Notes: generated by a model from the sequence alone, not told the origin. DNA of 57,269 nucleotides from an uncultured Thermoguttaceae bacterium (GCA_937951625.1 CALFBP010000044.1:1-57269), one strand, 5' to 3'; shown: positions 27,009 to 36,322, numbered from the stretch's first letter. Translations and numbers: made by a program.

Positions 27009-27518
27009 TCACATATCGTAGATCGTTTCGTCGACGTGAGGCGGTCTTAACCTGCGTGTCAAACCGCGGAGCCTGCCGCTGCGGGCATCTTCCCCTCCGA
27101 AAGGATTTTCCTCGTCTAAAATATCGCCCATCTCTTCTTCGATTTTGTCTGGGTCTTCGCCCGCCTCCAGACGGCGCACCGCCTCTTCCATTTTTTCGTT
27201 CATTGGCAAACCGGTGGTCTCGCAGAGCTTGCGCATGATTCGGGCCATTTGGCGGGGATCGTCCTCGTCGATGCCCTCGGCCTCGTTGGCCAACTGTTCC
27301 ATGGCCTGCTCGAGCTTGTCCTCGTCCACGTCGGGCATGGCGTCGTCCGATTCCGAGGCTTCGCGCCGCCCCTTGGAAATCGCGAAGCGGGAAACCCGGC
27401 GCTCAAGTTTGGGCCGCCCGCAGCGAGGACAGTCCGGGCGTTTGGTGGTGTTCACCGTGCGTGAAAGAAAGCTGAAAATCGTATGGCAATCGGCACAATA
27501 GAATTCGTAAATCGGCAT
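27009..27518 (-). CDS. FmdB-family zinc-ribbon protein with acidic tail
   Basis: 169 residues. The first 45 residues are the FmdB zinc ribbon: MPIYEFYCADCHTIFSF, with the paired cysteines CADC and CPRCG. A long, very acidic helical region (DDAMPDVDEDKLEQAMEQL, then EEAVRRLEAGEDPDKIEEEM) and a basic C-terminal end follow. FmdB-like proteins are small putative regulators of unknown mechanism. GGGAGA lies ahead of the ATG at 27518. It is 206 bases downstream of tsaD on the same strand. Confidence 0.85.
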   Translation of the reverse strand: MPIYEFYCADCHTIFSFLSRTVNTTKRPDCPRCGRPKLERRVSRFAISKGRREASESDDAMPDVDEDKLEQAMEQLANEAEGIDEDDPRQMARIMRKLCETTGLPMNEKMEEAVRRLEAGEDPDKIEEEMGDILDEENPFGGEDARSGRLRGLTRRLRPPHVDETIYDM

Positions 27519-27724
27519 AGCGTCTCCCACACGTCAAACGGCCGTGAAGAAACAGACGTTGTCGTTTTTGAGACTTTAGCAACTTCGTCAAAATCCTCGC
27601 AATCCGCGACGATTTCCGACGCAAAGTTCCATTGCCAAAGTGCTTTCCGTTCTCTTGTTTGGTTGACTCTCGTACTTTAGCCTCCCTCGCGCGGCCAAGG
27701 ACGCTCGGGGCAACCGCTTCAAAT

Positions 27725-28798
27725 TCAACGGGGAATCGGTTTGCTTGCACCGGCGGCGTTCGTTCCACTGGCCCGGGAGGTTCGCACCAGGCCGGGCTCG
27801 ACGTCCAGTTCGAGCGACTCGAAACGGCCGGCGCGATAGCGTTCCACGGCGATGGCCGCCATGACCGCGTTGTCGGTGCAAAGGCGGAGCGGTGCGACGT
27901 AGAGGCGGACGCCCTTAACGGTCGCCTCCTCCTGGAGCCTCTGGCGAAGCCTGGCGTTGGCCGCCACGCCGCCGCCGACGCACAACGTCCGCTCGCCGGT
28001 CAACTCCAGGGCCAAGATAGCCTTGCCGACCAAACAGTCGACCACGGCCTCTTGGAAGCTGGCGGCCAAGTCGGCTGTGTGCTCGGGAGTAAGGCGAATC
28101 TGGCTGAAGTCGAGTCGGCCGGGACCGGCGATGGCGTAACGGACCGCCGTCTTCAGGCCGCTGAAACTGAAGTCCAGTCGTTGGCGATCCTGGAGGAAAG
28201 GCCGTGGAAACGCGAAGGCCGCCGGATTGCCTCGCGCTGCGGCCCGCTCGATTGCCGGCCCGCCCGGATAGCCCAAGCCCAGCATGGCCGACACCTTATC
28301 GAAGGCCTCACCGGCCGCATCGTCGATCGTCCCGCCCAGCAGATCGAAATCCAGCGGTCCAGGGCAGCGGTATAAGCTGGAATGCCCGCCACTGACGATC
28401 AGGCCGATGCACGGGAAGACCTCCTCTCCGCTGGCCAGCTTGCACGCATAAATGTGGGCCTGCAAGTGATTCACCGCAATCAAGGGAACGTCCAGCGCCA
28501 CACAGAGCGACTTGGCGGCCGACAGGCCAATGAGCAACGATCCGGCCAGTCCCGGGGTGTTGGCCACCGCGATGGCGTCGAGGTCCCGCAACCCCACGCC
28601 CGCACGCCGCAGCGTCTCGTCGATGACCGGCAGGATCCGCTCGACGTGGGCCCGAGAAGCAATCTCGGGAACGACCCCGCCGAACCGCTGATGCAAGGCG
28701 TCTTGCGAGGCGACCACCGCGCCGAGGACCTCCAATCGGTCGGTCACGACCGCGGCCGCCGTCTCGTCGCAGGTGGTTTCCAGCGTCAGGATTTTCAT
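27725..28798 (-). CDS. tsaD: tRNA N6-adenosine threonylcarbamoyltransferase
   Basis: 357 residues. TsaD transfers threonylcarbamoyl from the AMP derivative to A37 of ANN-decoding tRNAs, working with TsaB and TsaE. Motifs: LTLETTCDETAAAVV at the start, GGVVPEIASRAH near 61, the metal-binding histidine pair in VNHLQAH, LIVSGGHSSL, GEAFDKVSAMLGL, and LCTDNAVMAA with the conserved Asp near the end. The start at 28798 gives the family-standard MKILTLE. No ribosome binding site is apparent, in keeping with several genes here. Confidence 0.95.
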   Translation of the reverse strand: MKILTLETTCDETAAAVVTDRLEVLGAVVASQDALHQRFGGVVPEIASRAHVERILPVIDETLRRAGVGLRDLDAIAVANTPGLAGSLLIGLSAAKSLCVALDVPLIAVNHLQAHIYACKLASGEEVFPCIGLIVSGGHSSLYRCPGPLDFDLLGGTIDDAAGEAFDKVSAMLGLGYPGGPAIERAAARGNPAAFAFPRPFLQDRQRLDFSFSGLKTAVRYAIAGPGRLDFSQIRLTPEHTADLAASFQEAVVDCLVGKAILALELTGERTLCVGGGVAANARLRQRLQEEATVKGVRLYVAPLRLCTDNAVMAAIAVERYRAGRFESLELDVEPGLVRTSRASGTNAAGASKPIPR

Positions 28799-29028
28799 CG
28801 TGGATTCGTCGTTGCCGAAACAACGCTTGGGCTTACTTTTTGAGCGACGATTTTCGAGCGTCCATCCGCCGGAGGCGTCTTTTGAATAAAGCGGGCGATC
28901 CCATTGAAAGAAGCACGTCGGTTCAAGTAAACCTTATGCGACCGTTGCCAACCAACGATCCCCTGCGTTGCTCCGGCCGCGGCGTTCGTTCCCAGGAACG
29001 GGCCACCGTGGAAGATGGCCTTAGTGTC

Positions 29029-29172
29029 TATCCCAAAAGTCCCCTCTCCCCATGGGAGAGGGTCGGAGTGAGGGCCCAAGATTTTTTCAGACGACGGGAA
29101 AAAACGCCTGCCTTGCAGTTGCCCTCACCCCCACCCCTGTCCCACGAGCGGGAGAGGGGAGGTTTTGGGATA
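29029..29172 (-). mobile_element. MITE-like repeat with terminal inverted repeats, copy 1
   Basis: About 144 bases bounded by TATCCCAAAA (29029-29038) and TTTTGGGATA (29163-29172). Inside are two C/T-G/A-rich palindromes of the CCCTCTCCC/GGGAGAGGG type around a core holding a six-base A-run (29099-29104). The element shares long identical blocks with 55933-56075, including 40 matching bases (29027-29066 against 56038-56077 reversed). Orientation is given relative to the upstream protease gene, whose stop codon lies five bases from the right end. It encodes no protein. The remainder of the 28799-29177 gap holds nothing recognisable. Confidence 0.75.
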
Positions 29173-29177
29173 AGCTC

Positions 29178-30656
29178 TTAATTCGACCGGGCCAGTTCCG
29201 CGGTCAAATACTCGATCGCCCGCTGCAACTGACGATCCACGAAGGCGGGGGGCTTGTTGTCGCTCGCCCCTGGAGCCGCTTCCGAGGTGGACGACCCCGG
29301 GTCGCCACTCGCCGGGGGTGGATCGGCATTTGCGTCCGGGGCTGCCACCGGTTTCGGGGCCACGATGTCGCGTTGACGACGATCGGCCACCAGCAGGGCG
29401 AGGTCCTCGTCGCTGAGCTTGACCTCGAACCCGGGATCCGGCTTGACGCCCCACTCTTCGTTCTCCGTGGCGCCGGGCGGTCGGTCAATATTCTTGCCGC
29501 TGGGCCGCCGGTACCCGGCCACCGTCAGCTTCAGCGCGCTTCGGCTGACCAATTCACCATCGGCGACGCTGGTTCCGCCCGAAGCGTGTTCTTCCAGGGG
29601 AATTACGTTTTGCACGCTCCCCTTGCCCCAGGTCCGCTCCCCGACGATCACCGCGCGCTTATGATCCTGCAAGCAGGCCGCGACGATCTCGCTCGCGCTG
29701 GCGGAGAAGCGATTGACCAGAATCGCCATGGGAAAGCCCTCGAAGGCGTCTTTGTTCTCCGCTTCCCAGACCCGCTCTGGGCTGTTGCGTCCGGCCGTGC
29801 TCACGATCCTGCCGCTGGAAATAAAAAGATTGCACACCTCGACGGCCGAGTTGAGCAGCCCGCCGGGATTGAAACGCAAGTCCAGGATCAATCCCCGCAT
29901 GTTCTGGTCCTTCAAGGATTGCAGCGCGCGGCGGAGTTCCGCGGCGGTCTCCCGACTGAAGGCGGTCACGCGGATGTAACCGATCTTCTTTTCGGCGTCC
30001 AGCATGAAGTCCCATTGGTCGTCCGGCTTGCGGCGGTCGCCCAGGACCGTGTCGATGTGGATGATCTCCCGAGTGATGGCAATCTCTTGTTTTTGGGAGC
30101 TTCCGGGATGAACGACCGTAAGCTTCACTTGGGTACCTGGTTTTCCCTTGACCCGGCGCACGGCCTCGTCCAGAGTCATTTCGGAAGTACTCTTGCCGTC
30201 GATTTCAAGGATCGTGTCGCCGGCCATCAGTCCCGCCCGATACGCCGGCGTCCCGACCATGGGACTAAGCACCTTCAGCCGCCCGCCCTCATACGAGATT
30301 TGTATTCCAATGCCGCCGAACTCGGCTTCCAACGCATCGCGGAACCTCTCCATTTCGTCGGGCGGGATGTAGGTGGAGTACGGATCCAATTCCGACAAGA
30401 TGCCTTTGATGGCGGCTTGCACCAGTTTGCGCCGGGGCACCTCGCGTACATAGTTCCGCTGCACCTGGTCGATCGTATCGATCAGAAGTCGCTGGAGTTC
30501 ATAGTCGTCGAGTTCGTCCTGTGCGGGGATCGGCTTAGGCTTGGCGGGGGCGGGCTTGGAAGGCTCGGCCGGGAGCTGGCTGACCCAGATCACCAGCGCC
30601 CAACCAAGCAGAAACAAACCGCTCCGCAACTGCCGCAGACCACCCCCGCGACCCAT
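29178..30656 (-). CDS. C-terminal processing peptidase (CtpA-type S41 serine protease)
   Basis: 492 residues. The N terminus has a hydrophobic anchor or signal (GLFLLGWALVIWVSQL) and a Pro/Lys-rich spacer. Then come the CTP N domain (LDPYSTYIPPDEMERFRD), PDZ (FGGIGIQISYEGGRLKVLSP, GDTILEIDGKS) and the S41 core. The core has GLILDLRFNPGGLL, nucleophile Ser in NRFSASASE and Lys in TWGKGSVQ. The C terminus is Ala/Pro-rich before a final helix. It would process exported proteins. The start at 30656 has GGGGAG at good spacing; an open frame runs further upstream without signal. Its stop codon directly adjoins the repeat at 29029-29172. Confidence 0.9.
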   Translation of the reverse strand: MGRGGGLRQLRSGLFLLGWALVIWVSQLPAEPSKPAPAKPKPIPAQDELDDYELQRLLIDTIDQVQRNYVREVPRRKLVQAAIKGILSELDPYSTYIPPDEMERFRDALEAEFGGIGIQISYEGGRLKVLSPMVGTPAYRAGLMAGDTILEIDGKSTSEMTLDEAVRRVKGKPGTQVKLTVVHPGSSQKQEIAITREIIHIDTVLGDRRKPDDQWDFMLDAEKKIGYIRVTAFSRETAAELRRALQSLKDQNMRGLILDLRFNPGGLLNSAVEVCNLFISSGRIVSTAGRNSPERVWEAENKDAFEGFPMAILVNRFSASASEIVAACLQDHKRAVIVGERTWGKGSVQNVIPLEEHASGGTSVADGELVSRSALKLTVAGYRRPSGKNIDRPPGATENEEWGVKPDPGFEVKLSDEDLALLVADRRQRDIVAPKPVAAPDANADPPPASGDPGSSTSEAAPGASDNKPPAFVDRQLQRAIEYLTAELARSN

Positions 30657-30736
30657 CGATGAACTCCCCGACATGCCGTTTGCCGAAATCCCGTGGACCG
30701 ACAAATTCCCGACTGCCCCGAAACCCGCGCTTCCTA

Positions 30737-31444
30737 TTATACCGATTTTGGGGAAGGCGGGCATGCGCGGCCTGCGGTACCGCTGAGATGTTTCGGTTCG
30801 GAGAACCGGACGTGATGCACCCAGGCCGGCGGGACGTTGGGCCAAATCCAATCCCGACGGATTTCGTAAGGCCCCAAAACGGCCGCCAAAGCCCGACCGA
30901 CGCCCCGCAACCGGGCCCGCTCGGCGCGACCACTAATCAACCTCCGCGCGTGCCGCACGGCAATATACTCAAAGAAGGACAGCGTTCCATCCGCCTTCAA
31001 CAACGCGGCTAGCTTGGCCAGAATTTGCTCGACCTCCGCGGCGGTGAAATTGTTGAGGGGCAGGCCGGAGATGATGACGTCGTAAATCCCTTCGCCAGGC
31101 AACTCCTCGACTGCACTGTGGAAGAGTTGCGTTCGTGAAGCGATCGGCCTGAAGACCGGCTCCTCGGCCAGGGCAGCGCGGAGCCGGGCGACGAACACAT
31201 CGTTCAATTCCACGAGATCGAGCTGATCGGCCGGGCCCATGCGCCGGGCAATCACCCTGGTGACCGCCCCCGTGCCCGGACCGACTTCGAGGATCCGCTG
31301 GGCGTGCCCATTGCTTTTGCCGACATACCGCGACAAGGCCTTCGCAAGCGACCGGCCACTCGGCAGCAGCGCTCCCGTACTTCGGAAGTTCCGCAGATAT
31401 TCACCAAGAAATAGCCGGTATTCGTGGAAACGTCCGCGCGCCAT
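30737..31444 (-). CDS. Class I SAM-dependent methyltransferase, PmtA-like
   Basis: 235 residues. The N-terminal segment FLGEYLRNFRSTGALLPSGRSLA matches phospholipid N-methyltransferases of the PmtA type, where an amphipathic helix contacts the membrane. SAM motif I is ILEVGPGTGAVT near residue 52, with an acidic residue in LVELND after strand 2. DVIISGLPLNNF is the catalytic-loop region. The likely substrate is phosphatidylethanolamine, giving methylated derivatives or phosphatidylcholine, but rRNA dimethylases share motif I and substrate is not proven. Its ATG lies four bases after the stop of the DUF1207 gene, so the two are co-transcribed. Confidence 0.75.
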   Translation of the reverse strand: MARGRFHEYRLFLGEYLRNFRSTGALLPSGRSLAKALSRYVGKSNGHAQRILEVGPGTGAVTRVIARRMGPADQLDLVELNDVFVARLRAALAEEPVFRPIASRTQLFHSAVEELPGEGIYDVIISGLPLNNFTAAEVEQILAKLAALLKADGTLSFFEYIAVRHARRLISGRAERARLRGVGRALAAVLGPYEIRRDWIWPNVPPAWVHHVRFSEPKHLSGTAGRACPPSPKSV

Positions 31445-31448
31445 GGAA

Positions 31449-32558
31449 TCAGAAATCGTACCACACGCCAAGGCCGATTTGATGCTCGAAGTCGTTGAAG
31501 AACTGTCCTTGATTGCTCTTGCCGTTGAAATAGTGGACACCGGCGCGTAGCAACTGACCCGATTGGCCGCGCCACTGCCAGCCGCTTTGAACGGTCAAAT
31601 TGCCCCCAAACTTCACGTCTTCGCGGATCATGCCGTTGATCGCAAAAAATGGCGCCCCGCGGATTCCCGTCGGCCTGAGCGTGCTCCAATCCACGCCGAA
31701 CTGGAACTGCCAGGGATCGGCGTTGCCAAAAACGTAGAAAGCATAGTCGGCCTCGACGTAGATGCGGAAGTCTTCTACAGGCCGCAACGCAACCCCTAAG
31801 ACGATCGCGTCGCGGGTGTAGGGAGCGCGCAACACACCGGGATGGTTCTCAATGTACACATCGCCAAGGTGCGAGGAAAAGTGGTAGTAGCCGAGTTTTG
31901 CCTCGAACGGGCCGCGGCGGAAGGTCAACGGCAGGCCCCCGCGAAAATCGGCCGAAACAAATTCGCGCGTCGAGTCCAACCGAAAGCGGGGAAAAACAGC
32001 GGCCTCGGCGTCGAGTTGGAAGCCCTCGGGCCGGATCAGATCGTCTGTGCCCCAACGGCTAATTCCCACTCTGCCTCCAATCGCCAAGTCTACCAGCCAA
32101 TCCTCGGTTTTTTCGTAGAAAAACGTCGCGCCCATCCGTGATTCCCGCTGGCTCGCAAGATAGCTCGGGTACATCCAGCCGTGGGGAAACAGTTGCCAGT
32201 GCCAACTCGAGTCATATAACGCAAGCCCCGGCGAAAACCCACCGGGGGCGTATCCTCCAGGCGCCCACATTCCTCCCCAAGGTGTAGTCGGCGCTGGGTT
32301 ATACCCATAGCCGCCAAACGGATCGACCGGAGCGCCGCCCATGGAGTACAACGGGGCCGGAACAGCGCCTATCGGGTAAAGGTTGGCTGGGGCGGCCGAC
32401 CCCAAATCGTCGCCCTGCGACGGGTCCGGCCCAGCAGATAGAGGCATGAAGGTGATCTGGGCCCATGCGTCTTGCAACCCCAGAAAGGGGATTGCCGTCA
32501 AAAATATGCCAAGCAAAGAATTGAAAAATGTCTGCCGCGCCGATCGCATCCGTTGCAT
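31449..32558 (-). CDS. DUF1207 family outer-membrane beta-barrel protein
   Basis: 369 residues from ATG 32558, which has GGAAGGG upstream. ATG 32579 is an alternative, but its GGGAGA is too close. A signal peptide (LLGIFLTAIPFLGLQDAWAQ) is followed by a Gly/Pro/Tyr-rich low-complexity stretch (residues about 55-105, with repeated GGYAPGG-type units). The DUF1207 domain starts at LFPHGWMYPSYLASQRESRM. Many alternating beta strands follow, ending in the terminal aromatic WYDF, as expected for an outer-membrane barrel. Its function is unknown. The linked methyltransferase suggests a membrane-related operon. Confidence 0.8.
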   Translation of the reverse strand: MQRMRSARQTFFNSLLGIFLTAIPFLGLQDAWAQITFMPLSAGPDPSQGDDLGSAAPANLYPIGAVPAPLYSMGGAPVDPFGGYGYNPAPTTPWGGMWAPGGYAPGGFSPGLALYDSSWHWQLFPHGWMYPSYLASQRESRMGATFFYEKTEDWLVDLAIGGRVGISRWGTDDLIRPEGFQLDAEAAVFPRFRLDSTREFVSADFRGGLPLTFRRGPFEAKLGYYHFSSHLGDVYIENHPGVLRAPYTRDAIVLGVALRPVEDFRIYVEADYAFYVFGNADPWQFQFGVDWSTLRPTGIRGAPFFAINGMIREDVKFGGNLTVQSGWQWRGQSGQLLRAGVHYFNGKSNQGQFFNDFEHQIGLGVWYDF

Positions 32559-32880
32559 AGGGTTCAACCCTTCCAACATTCTCCCGATAAATGTAATTAA
32601 TCCCAGTCGTGAGGGCAGGGGCGACCTCCTGCGATTGTGGGATGCGATACCTCACTAGGAGGTTGCGGCGAACGATGTTTTTCTGTTCATGGCTTTTTGC
32701 ACCTACCGCCGCACGTTTCGGCCTGCCTTGCCGAGACTTTGGCGGGGGCATACTGTAGCGATTTCCTCGATGCAACGCCAGTGCCGATTGTTGAAAACAT
32801 AAGTAATTTAATGATTTGCACTTACGTTCATCGATGCGGCGAACCGTGAAGATAATCAGAAGACGTTGAGGTGAGTGGAG
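32559..32880. other. Divergent intergenic region
   Basis: 322 bases between the DUF1207 gene (minus) and the small protein gene (plus). There is an AT-rich stretch at about 32786-32822 (TTGTTGAAAACATAAGTAAT) that may hold the plus-strand promoter, though spacing to a -10 is poor. Nothing else is recognised. Confidence 0.4.
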
Positions 32881-33186
32881 ATGCTGCTCGTCGATTTCAG
32901 CATGTTTCCCGTGGGCAAGGGCGAGAGCCTCAGCCCGTATGTCGCCAAGAGCCTTGAAATCATCGAGTCCAGTGGTTTGGACTATCATTGCCATGCCATG
33001 GGCACGGTCGTCGAAGGTGAATACGACGAGGTCATGGCCGTGATCAAGCGCTGCTTCGAGGCCATGTCGGCTCAAAGCGACCGGATCGTATGCACGATCA
33101 AGTTCGACTATCGCAAGGGTCACCAAGGGCGGCTTCGCTCGAAAGTGGCCAGCGTAGAAACGAAGCTCGGACGGAAGTTGAAGTGA
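32881..33186 (+). CDS. MTH1187-family thiamine-binding protein (DUF77)
   Basis: 101 residues, full length for the family. The small alpha/beta (ferredoxin-like) fold is indicated by MLLVDFSMFPVGKGESLSPY, SSGLDYHCHAMGTVVEGEYD and the closing IKFDYRKGHQGRL. Family members such as MTH1187 and YqgV/YkoF-related proteins bind thiamine or its pyrimidine and form tetramers. GAGGTGA is upstream of the ATG; a GTG two codons earlier is possible. It sits 115 bases before glcD. No thiamine transport or synthesis genes are nearby, so the ligand here is inferred only from the family. Confidence 0.88.
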   Translation: MLLVDFSMFPVGKGESLSPYVAKSLEIIESSGLDYHCHAMGTVVEGEYDEVMAVIKRCFEAMSAQSDRIVCTIKFDYRKGHQGRLRSKVASVETKLGRKLK

Positions 33187-33301
33187 TCCGGGCCCAAGGA
33201 CGGGTTCGAGTTGCCGCGGCGAGCTTTATCCGCCTTTCGCATGTTCTCTCGACCCCTGAATCCTGCTCGTCCACTCGCCCGTTGTGAGTGGGGTGATTAA
33301 A

Positions 33302-34786
33302 ATGTCTGGGGCCGTGCCTACCTCATTCCCTGTCAACCCGAAAATCCCTATGCTCACCGCGATGAAAGCCCCGCTGCTTGCCAAGCTCCGTCGTTGCCTT
33401 GGCAGGGAAAACGTCCTCACTGAGCCTTCAGAGCTCGTGGTGTACGAGTGTGACGGGTACACAATCGAGAAGAATCAACCCGACGCGGTGGTTTTTCCTC
33501 GCTCCGCCGAGCAGGTGGCGGAGGTCGTCCGGTTGTGCAACGAGTACGATGTGCCCGTGATTCCCCGGGCAGCGGGTACGAGTCTCGCCGGCGGATGCCT
33601 TCCGGTCGGGGGCGGCGTGGTGGTGATGTTGACCCGCATGAATCGCATTCTCGAAATCGACTTGCGCAACCGCATGGCGGTAGTCGAGGCAGGGGTGCCC
33701 AACCTCCAGCTTAGTCGCGCTTTGGCTGGGACAGGCTATCATTTTGCGCCGGATCCCTCGAGTCAGGTGGCATCGACGATTGGAGGCAATGCAGCGACGA
33801 ACGCTGGCGGGCCGCACACATTGAAATACGGCGTGACGGTCAACCACGTGTTAGGGGCGGAAGCTGTGTTGGGCGACGGCTCGATCATCCAGTGCGGACC
33901 ATTGCCCGAGCCAGCCGGTCTGGACCTCATCGGCGTGCTGGTCGGCAGCGAGGGAACGCTGGCCATTTTGACCAAGCTTTGGGTCCGGCTGACACCCAAT
34001 CCGCAGGATTACCGCACCCTCCGCGTGATCTTTAACTCGGTGGACGACGCCACCAACGCGATTGGCGACATCATCGCCGCGGGCATCATTCCCGCCGCCA
34101 TGGAACTCATGGATCGGGGGATCGTGGAGGCGGTCGAGGCGGCCTTCCACTTCGGTTTCCCGCTCGACGCCGAGGCCATCGTGGTGATTGAACTCGATGG
34201 GCTGTCGGTCAGCCTGGATTGGCAGCAACGGCTGGTGGTCGAACTTTGCAACAAATGGCATGCCCGCGAAGTGCTCCAAGCCAGCACGCGCGCGGAGCGC
34301 GAGTTGCTTTGGAAATGCCGCAAGATGGCGGTGGGGGCCGTGGGCCGCCTCAGCCCCAGCTATTGCATCCAAGATGGCGTGGTGCCGAGAACGCAACTGC
34401 CTCGCATCCTCGCCCGAGTCACGGAAATCAGCGGCAAGCACCAGGTGCGGATCGTCAACGTGGCCCATGCCGGCGACGGCAACGTCCATCCCATTCTCCT
34501 GTTCGACGAACGGGACAAAGAACAGGTCGCCCGGGTGCTTGCCGCCGGAGAGGACATTCTGGAGGAATGCATCCGTTGCGGTGGCAGTGTGACGGCCGAG
34601 CACGGAATCGGTGTGGAAAAGCTGGCGTTGATGGACCGATTGTTCGGACCAACGGATTTGACGGCAATGCGTCGGGTGCGCGACGCCTTCAATCCTGCCG
34701 GGCGACTGAATCCCGGCAAATTGCTCCCCAGCGCGAATGGCGATCAGACTTTCCGCGTCGGCGCCAGTCGTCGGGCGTTACCGTGA
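33302..34786 (+). CDS. glcD: Glycolate oxidase subunit GlcD (FAD-linked)
   Basis: 494 residues. GlcD is the catalytic flavoprotein that oxidises glycolate, and often D-lactate, to the 2-oxoacid. The PCMH-type FAD domain shows VVFPRSAEQVAEVVRLCNEY, PRAAGTSLAGG and SSQVASTIGGNAATNAGG. The FAD-linked oxidase C-terminal domain shows VNVAHAGDGNVHPILLFD and TAEHGIGVEK, the conserved metal/substrate region. Several start codons are possible: 33284 (GTG), 33302 (ATG, GGGGTGA upstream, chosen) and 33362. It leads the glcDEF group. D-lactate dehydrogenases are close homologues, but the two partner genes support glycolate oxidase. Confidence 0.92.
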   Translation: MSGAVPTSFPVNPKIPMLTAMKAPLLAKLRRCLGRENVLTEPSELVVYECDGYTIEKNQPDAVVFPRSAEQVAEVVRLCNEYDVPVIPRAAGTSLAGGCLPVGGGVVVMLTRMNRILEIDLRNRMAVVEAGVPNLQLSRALAGTGYHFAPDPSSQVASTIGGNAATNAGGPHTLKYGVTVNHVLGAEAVLGDGSIIQCGPLPEPAGLDLIGVLVGSEGTLAILTKLWVRLTPNPQDYRTLRVIFNSVDDATNAIGDIIAAGIIPAAMELMDRGIVEAVEAAFHFGFPLDAEAIVVIELDGLSVSLDWQQRLVVELCNKWHAREVLQASTRAERELLWKCRKMAVGAVGRLSPSYCIQDGVVPRTQLPRILARVTEISGKHQVRIVNVAHAGDGNVHPILLFDERDKEQVARVLAAGEDILEECIRCGGSVTAEHGIGVEKLALMDRLFGPTDLTAMRRVRDAFNPAGRLNPGKLLPSANGDQTFRVGASRRALP

Positions 34787-35044
34787 TAAGGCTTCCTCGG
34801 CCCGCGGCTCCGTGGGCCTACAGACAAGCCCTACGTCAGATCGACACGATAGTTTCTTTCAAGCAAACCGAAGACAGACGGAAGACAGTGGGAAGCCGGG
34901 CCACGTTGAGAATCGTCGTTTTTGCTGGTCGCGGCCGTCGGCGGCGCCGAGGGATGCGTGCCCCAGGGCCGGGGAACGACGCGCCAACCCAGCCCTCGCC
35001 AGGGACTCCGCCCTCCTTCAATTACTCGCAGACTTGGTAAAGCC

Positions 35045-36322
35045 ATGAACCAGAATCCGGAGAGTTCTGTCAGTCCGGCGACGGTGGAGCTTCCCCTCAA
35101 AGAGGCCGTCGAGCCTGCGGATCAGGAGGCCGTTGCCGGAATCATCGAACGGGCGTGGAAGGACGGGATTCCCGTTTATCCCTGGGGCGGATGCACGCAG
35201 ATGGGCCGTGGCGCTCGCGCCGTGGAGCCGGGGATGGGGCTGTCGCTTCGGGGCTTGAATCGCCTGGTGGATTATCCCTCGCGGGATTTGACGGTCACCG
35301 TGGAGGCGGGCCTCACGGTTGCCGAACTTCGCCATACTCTGGCACGCCACAACCAGCGATTGCCCGTCGACATTCCCAACGCCGCAACGGCCACGATCGG
35401 CGGCGCGGTGGCCGCAAGCGTGGCTGGACCACGGCAGTTCCGTTGGGGAACGCTTCGCGATTACGTCATCGGGGTTCGCGCCGTGGATGGGTCGGGCATG
35501 GTGTTTTCTGGCGGCGGTCGCGTGGTAAAAAACGCTGCTGGTTACGATCTTTGCCGACTCTTGACCGGGTCCTACGGCACGCTGGCCGTCCTTGTGCAGC
35601 TCACCCTGATGGTCAAGCCGATGCCCGAGGAAACGGCCTTCGTGATCGTTGAAGCCTCGGATCACGGCGACGCCGAGCGGATCCTGGCCCATCTGGTGCG
35701 GACGCGGACCTTGCCTTCCGCCGTCGAATTGCTTGCTGGACCGGCTTGGGAGTCGTTGGGCGATGGCCTTGCGTCGCGGGGGGGTTTCTGGATCGCCGTA
35801 GGTCTGGAGGGTTCGCCGGACGAAGTGTCGTGGATGGTCGACCAACTCCAAGCCGAATGGCGAGAAGCTGGCGTCGCCCTCTGGCATACACTTCACGGTG
35901 ACGAGGCCTGGGCGTTTTGGGATCGCCTGACGGAGTTTCCCTGGAAAGCCGCGTCGAACAACGGCGATGGAGAATTGTTGGTCCAGTTCCACGTCTTTCC
36001 CAGCGCGGTCTGCGAGCTCGTGCAGCGTCTTCGTGCTTCGCAGCCGAGGGCCTCGATCCAAGCCCACGCGGGCAATGGAGTCGTCCTGGCCCGGCTGGAC
36101 ATCGCGGCGGAGCAGGCAGCGGCGATGGTCGAACAAAACCTGCGGCCGATGTCAGCGTCCCTTGGCGGTCGTGCGATCGTCCTGAAGCAGCCACGGGGGA
36201 GCGACTTGAGCCGCCAAGCGATCTTTGGTCCGGCCCCACCAGGTTGGCAAGTCATGCAGGCGATCAAAAGGCAATTCGACCCTAAGGGGATACTCAACCG
36301 CGGCCGATTCCTGCTGGGCTAA
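35045..36322 (+). CDS. glcE: Glycolate oxidase subunit GlcE (FAD-binding)
   Basis: 425 residues. A second, shorter FAD-binding PCMH protein: PVYPWGGCTQMGRGA near residue 40, DLTVTVEAGLTVAELRHTL, NAATATIGGAVAASVAGPRQ and GGGRVVKNAAGYDLCRLLTG are all standard GlcE stretches. The conserved GDGNVH/AEHGIG metal-site motifs of GlcD are absent, as expected. The ATG at 35045 was chosen because the similarity begins soon after. The 258 bases before it, after glcD, hold no gene. It is required with GlcD and GlcF for enzyme activity in known systems. Confidence 0.9.
   Translation: MNQNPESSVSPATVELPLKEAVEPADQEAVAGIIERAWKDGIPVYPWGGCTQMGRGARAVEPGMGLSLRGLNRLVDYPSRDLTVTVEAGLTVAELRHTLARHNQRLPVDIPNAATATIGGAVAASVAGPRQFRWGTLRDYVIGVRAVDGSGMVFSGGGRVVKNAAGYDLCRLLTGSYGTLAVLVQLTLMVKPMPEETAFVIVEASDHGDAERILAHLVRTRTLPSAVELLAGPAWESLGDGLASRGGFWIAVGLEGSPDEVSWMVDQLQAEWREAGVALWHTLHGDEAWAFWDRLTEFPWKAASNNGDGELLVQFHVFPSAVCELVQRLRASQPRASIQAHAGNGVVLARLDIAAEQAAAMVEQNLRPMSASLGGRAIVLKQPRGSDLSRQAIFGPAPPGWQVMQAIKRQFDPKGILNRGRFLLG

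Noticed and set aside
29052-30662. Plus-strand frame of 536 codons over the CtpA-type gene
   Set aside because: Antisense shadow that begins inside the inverted-repeat element.
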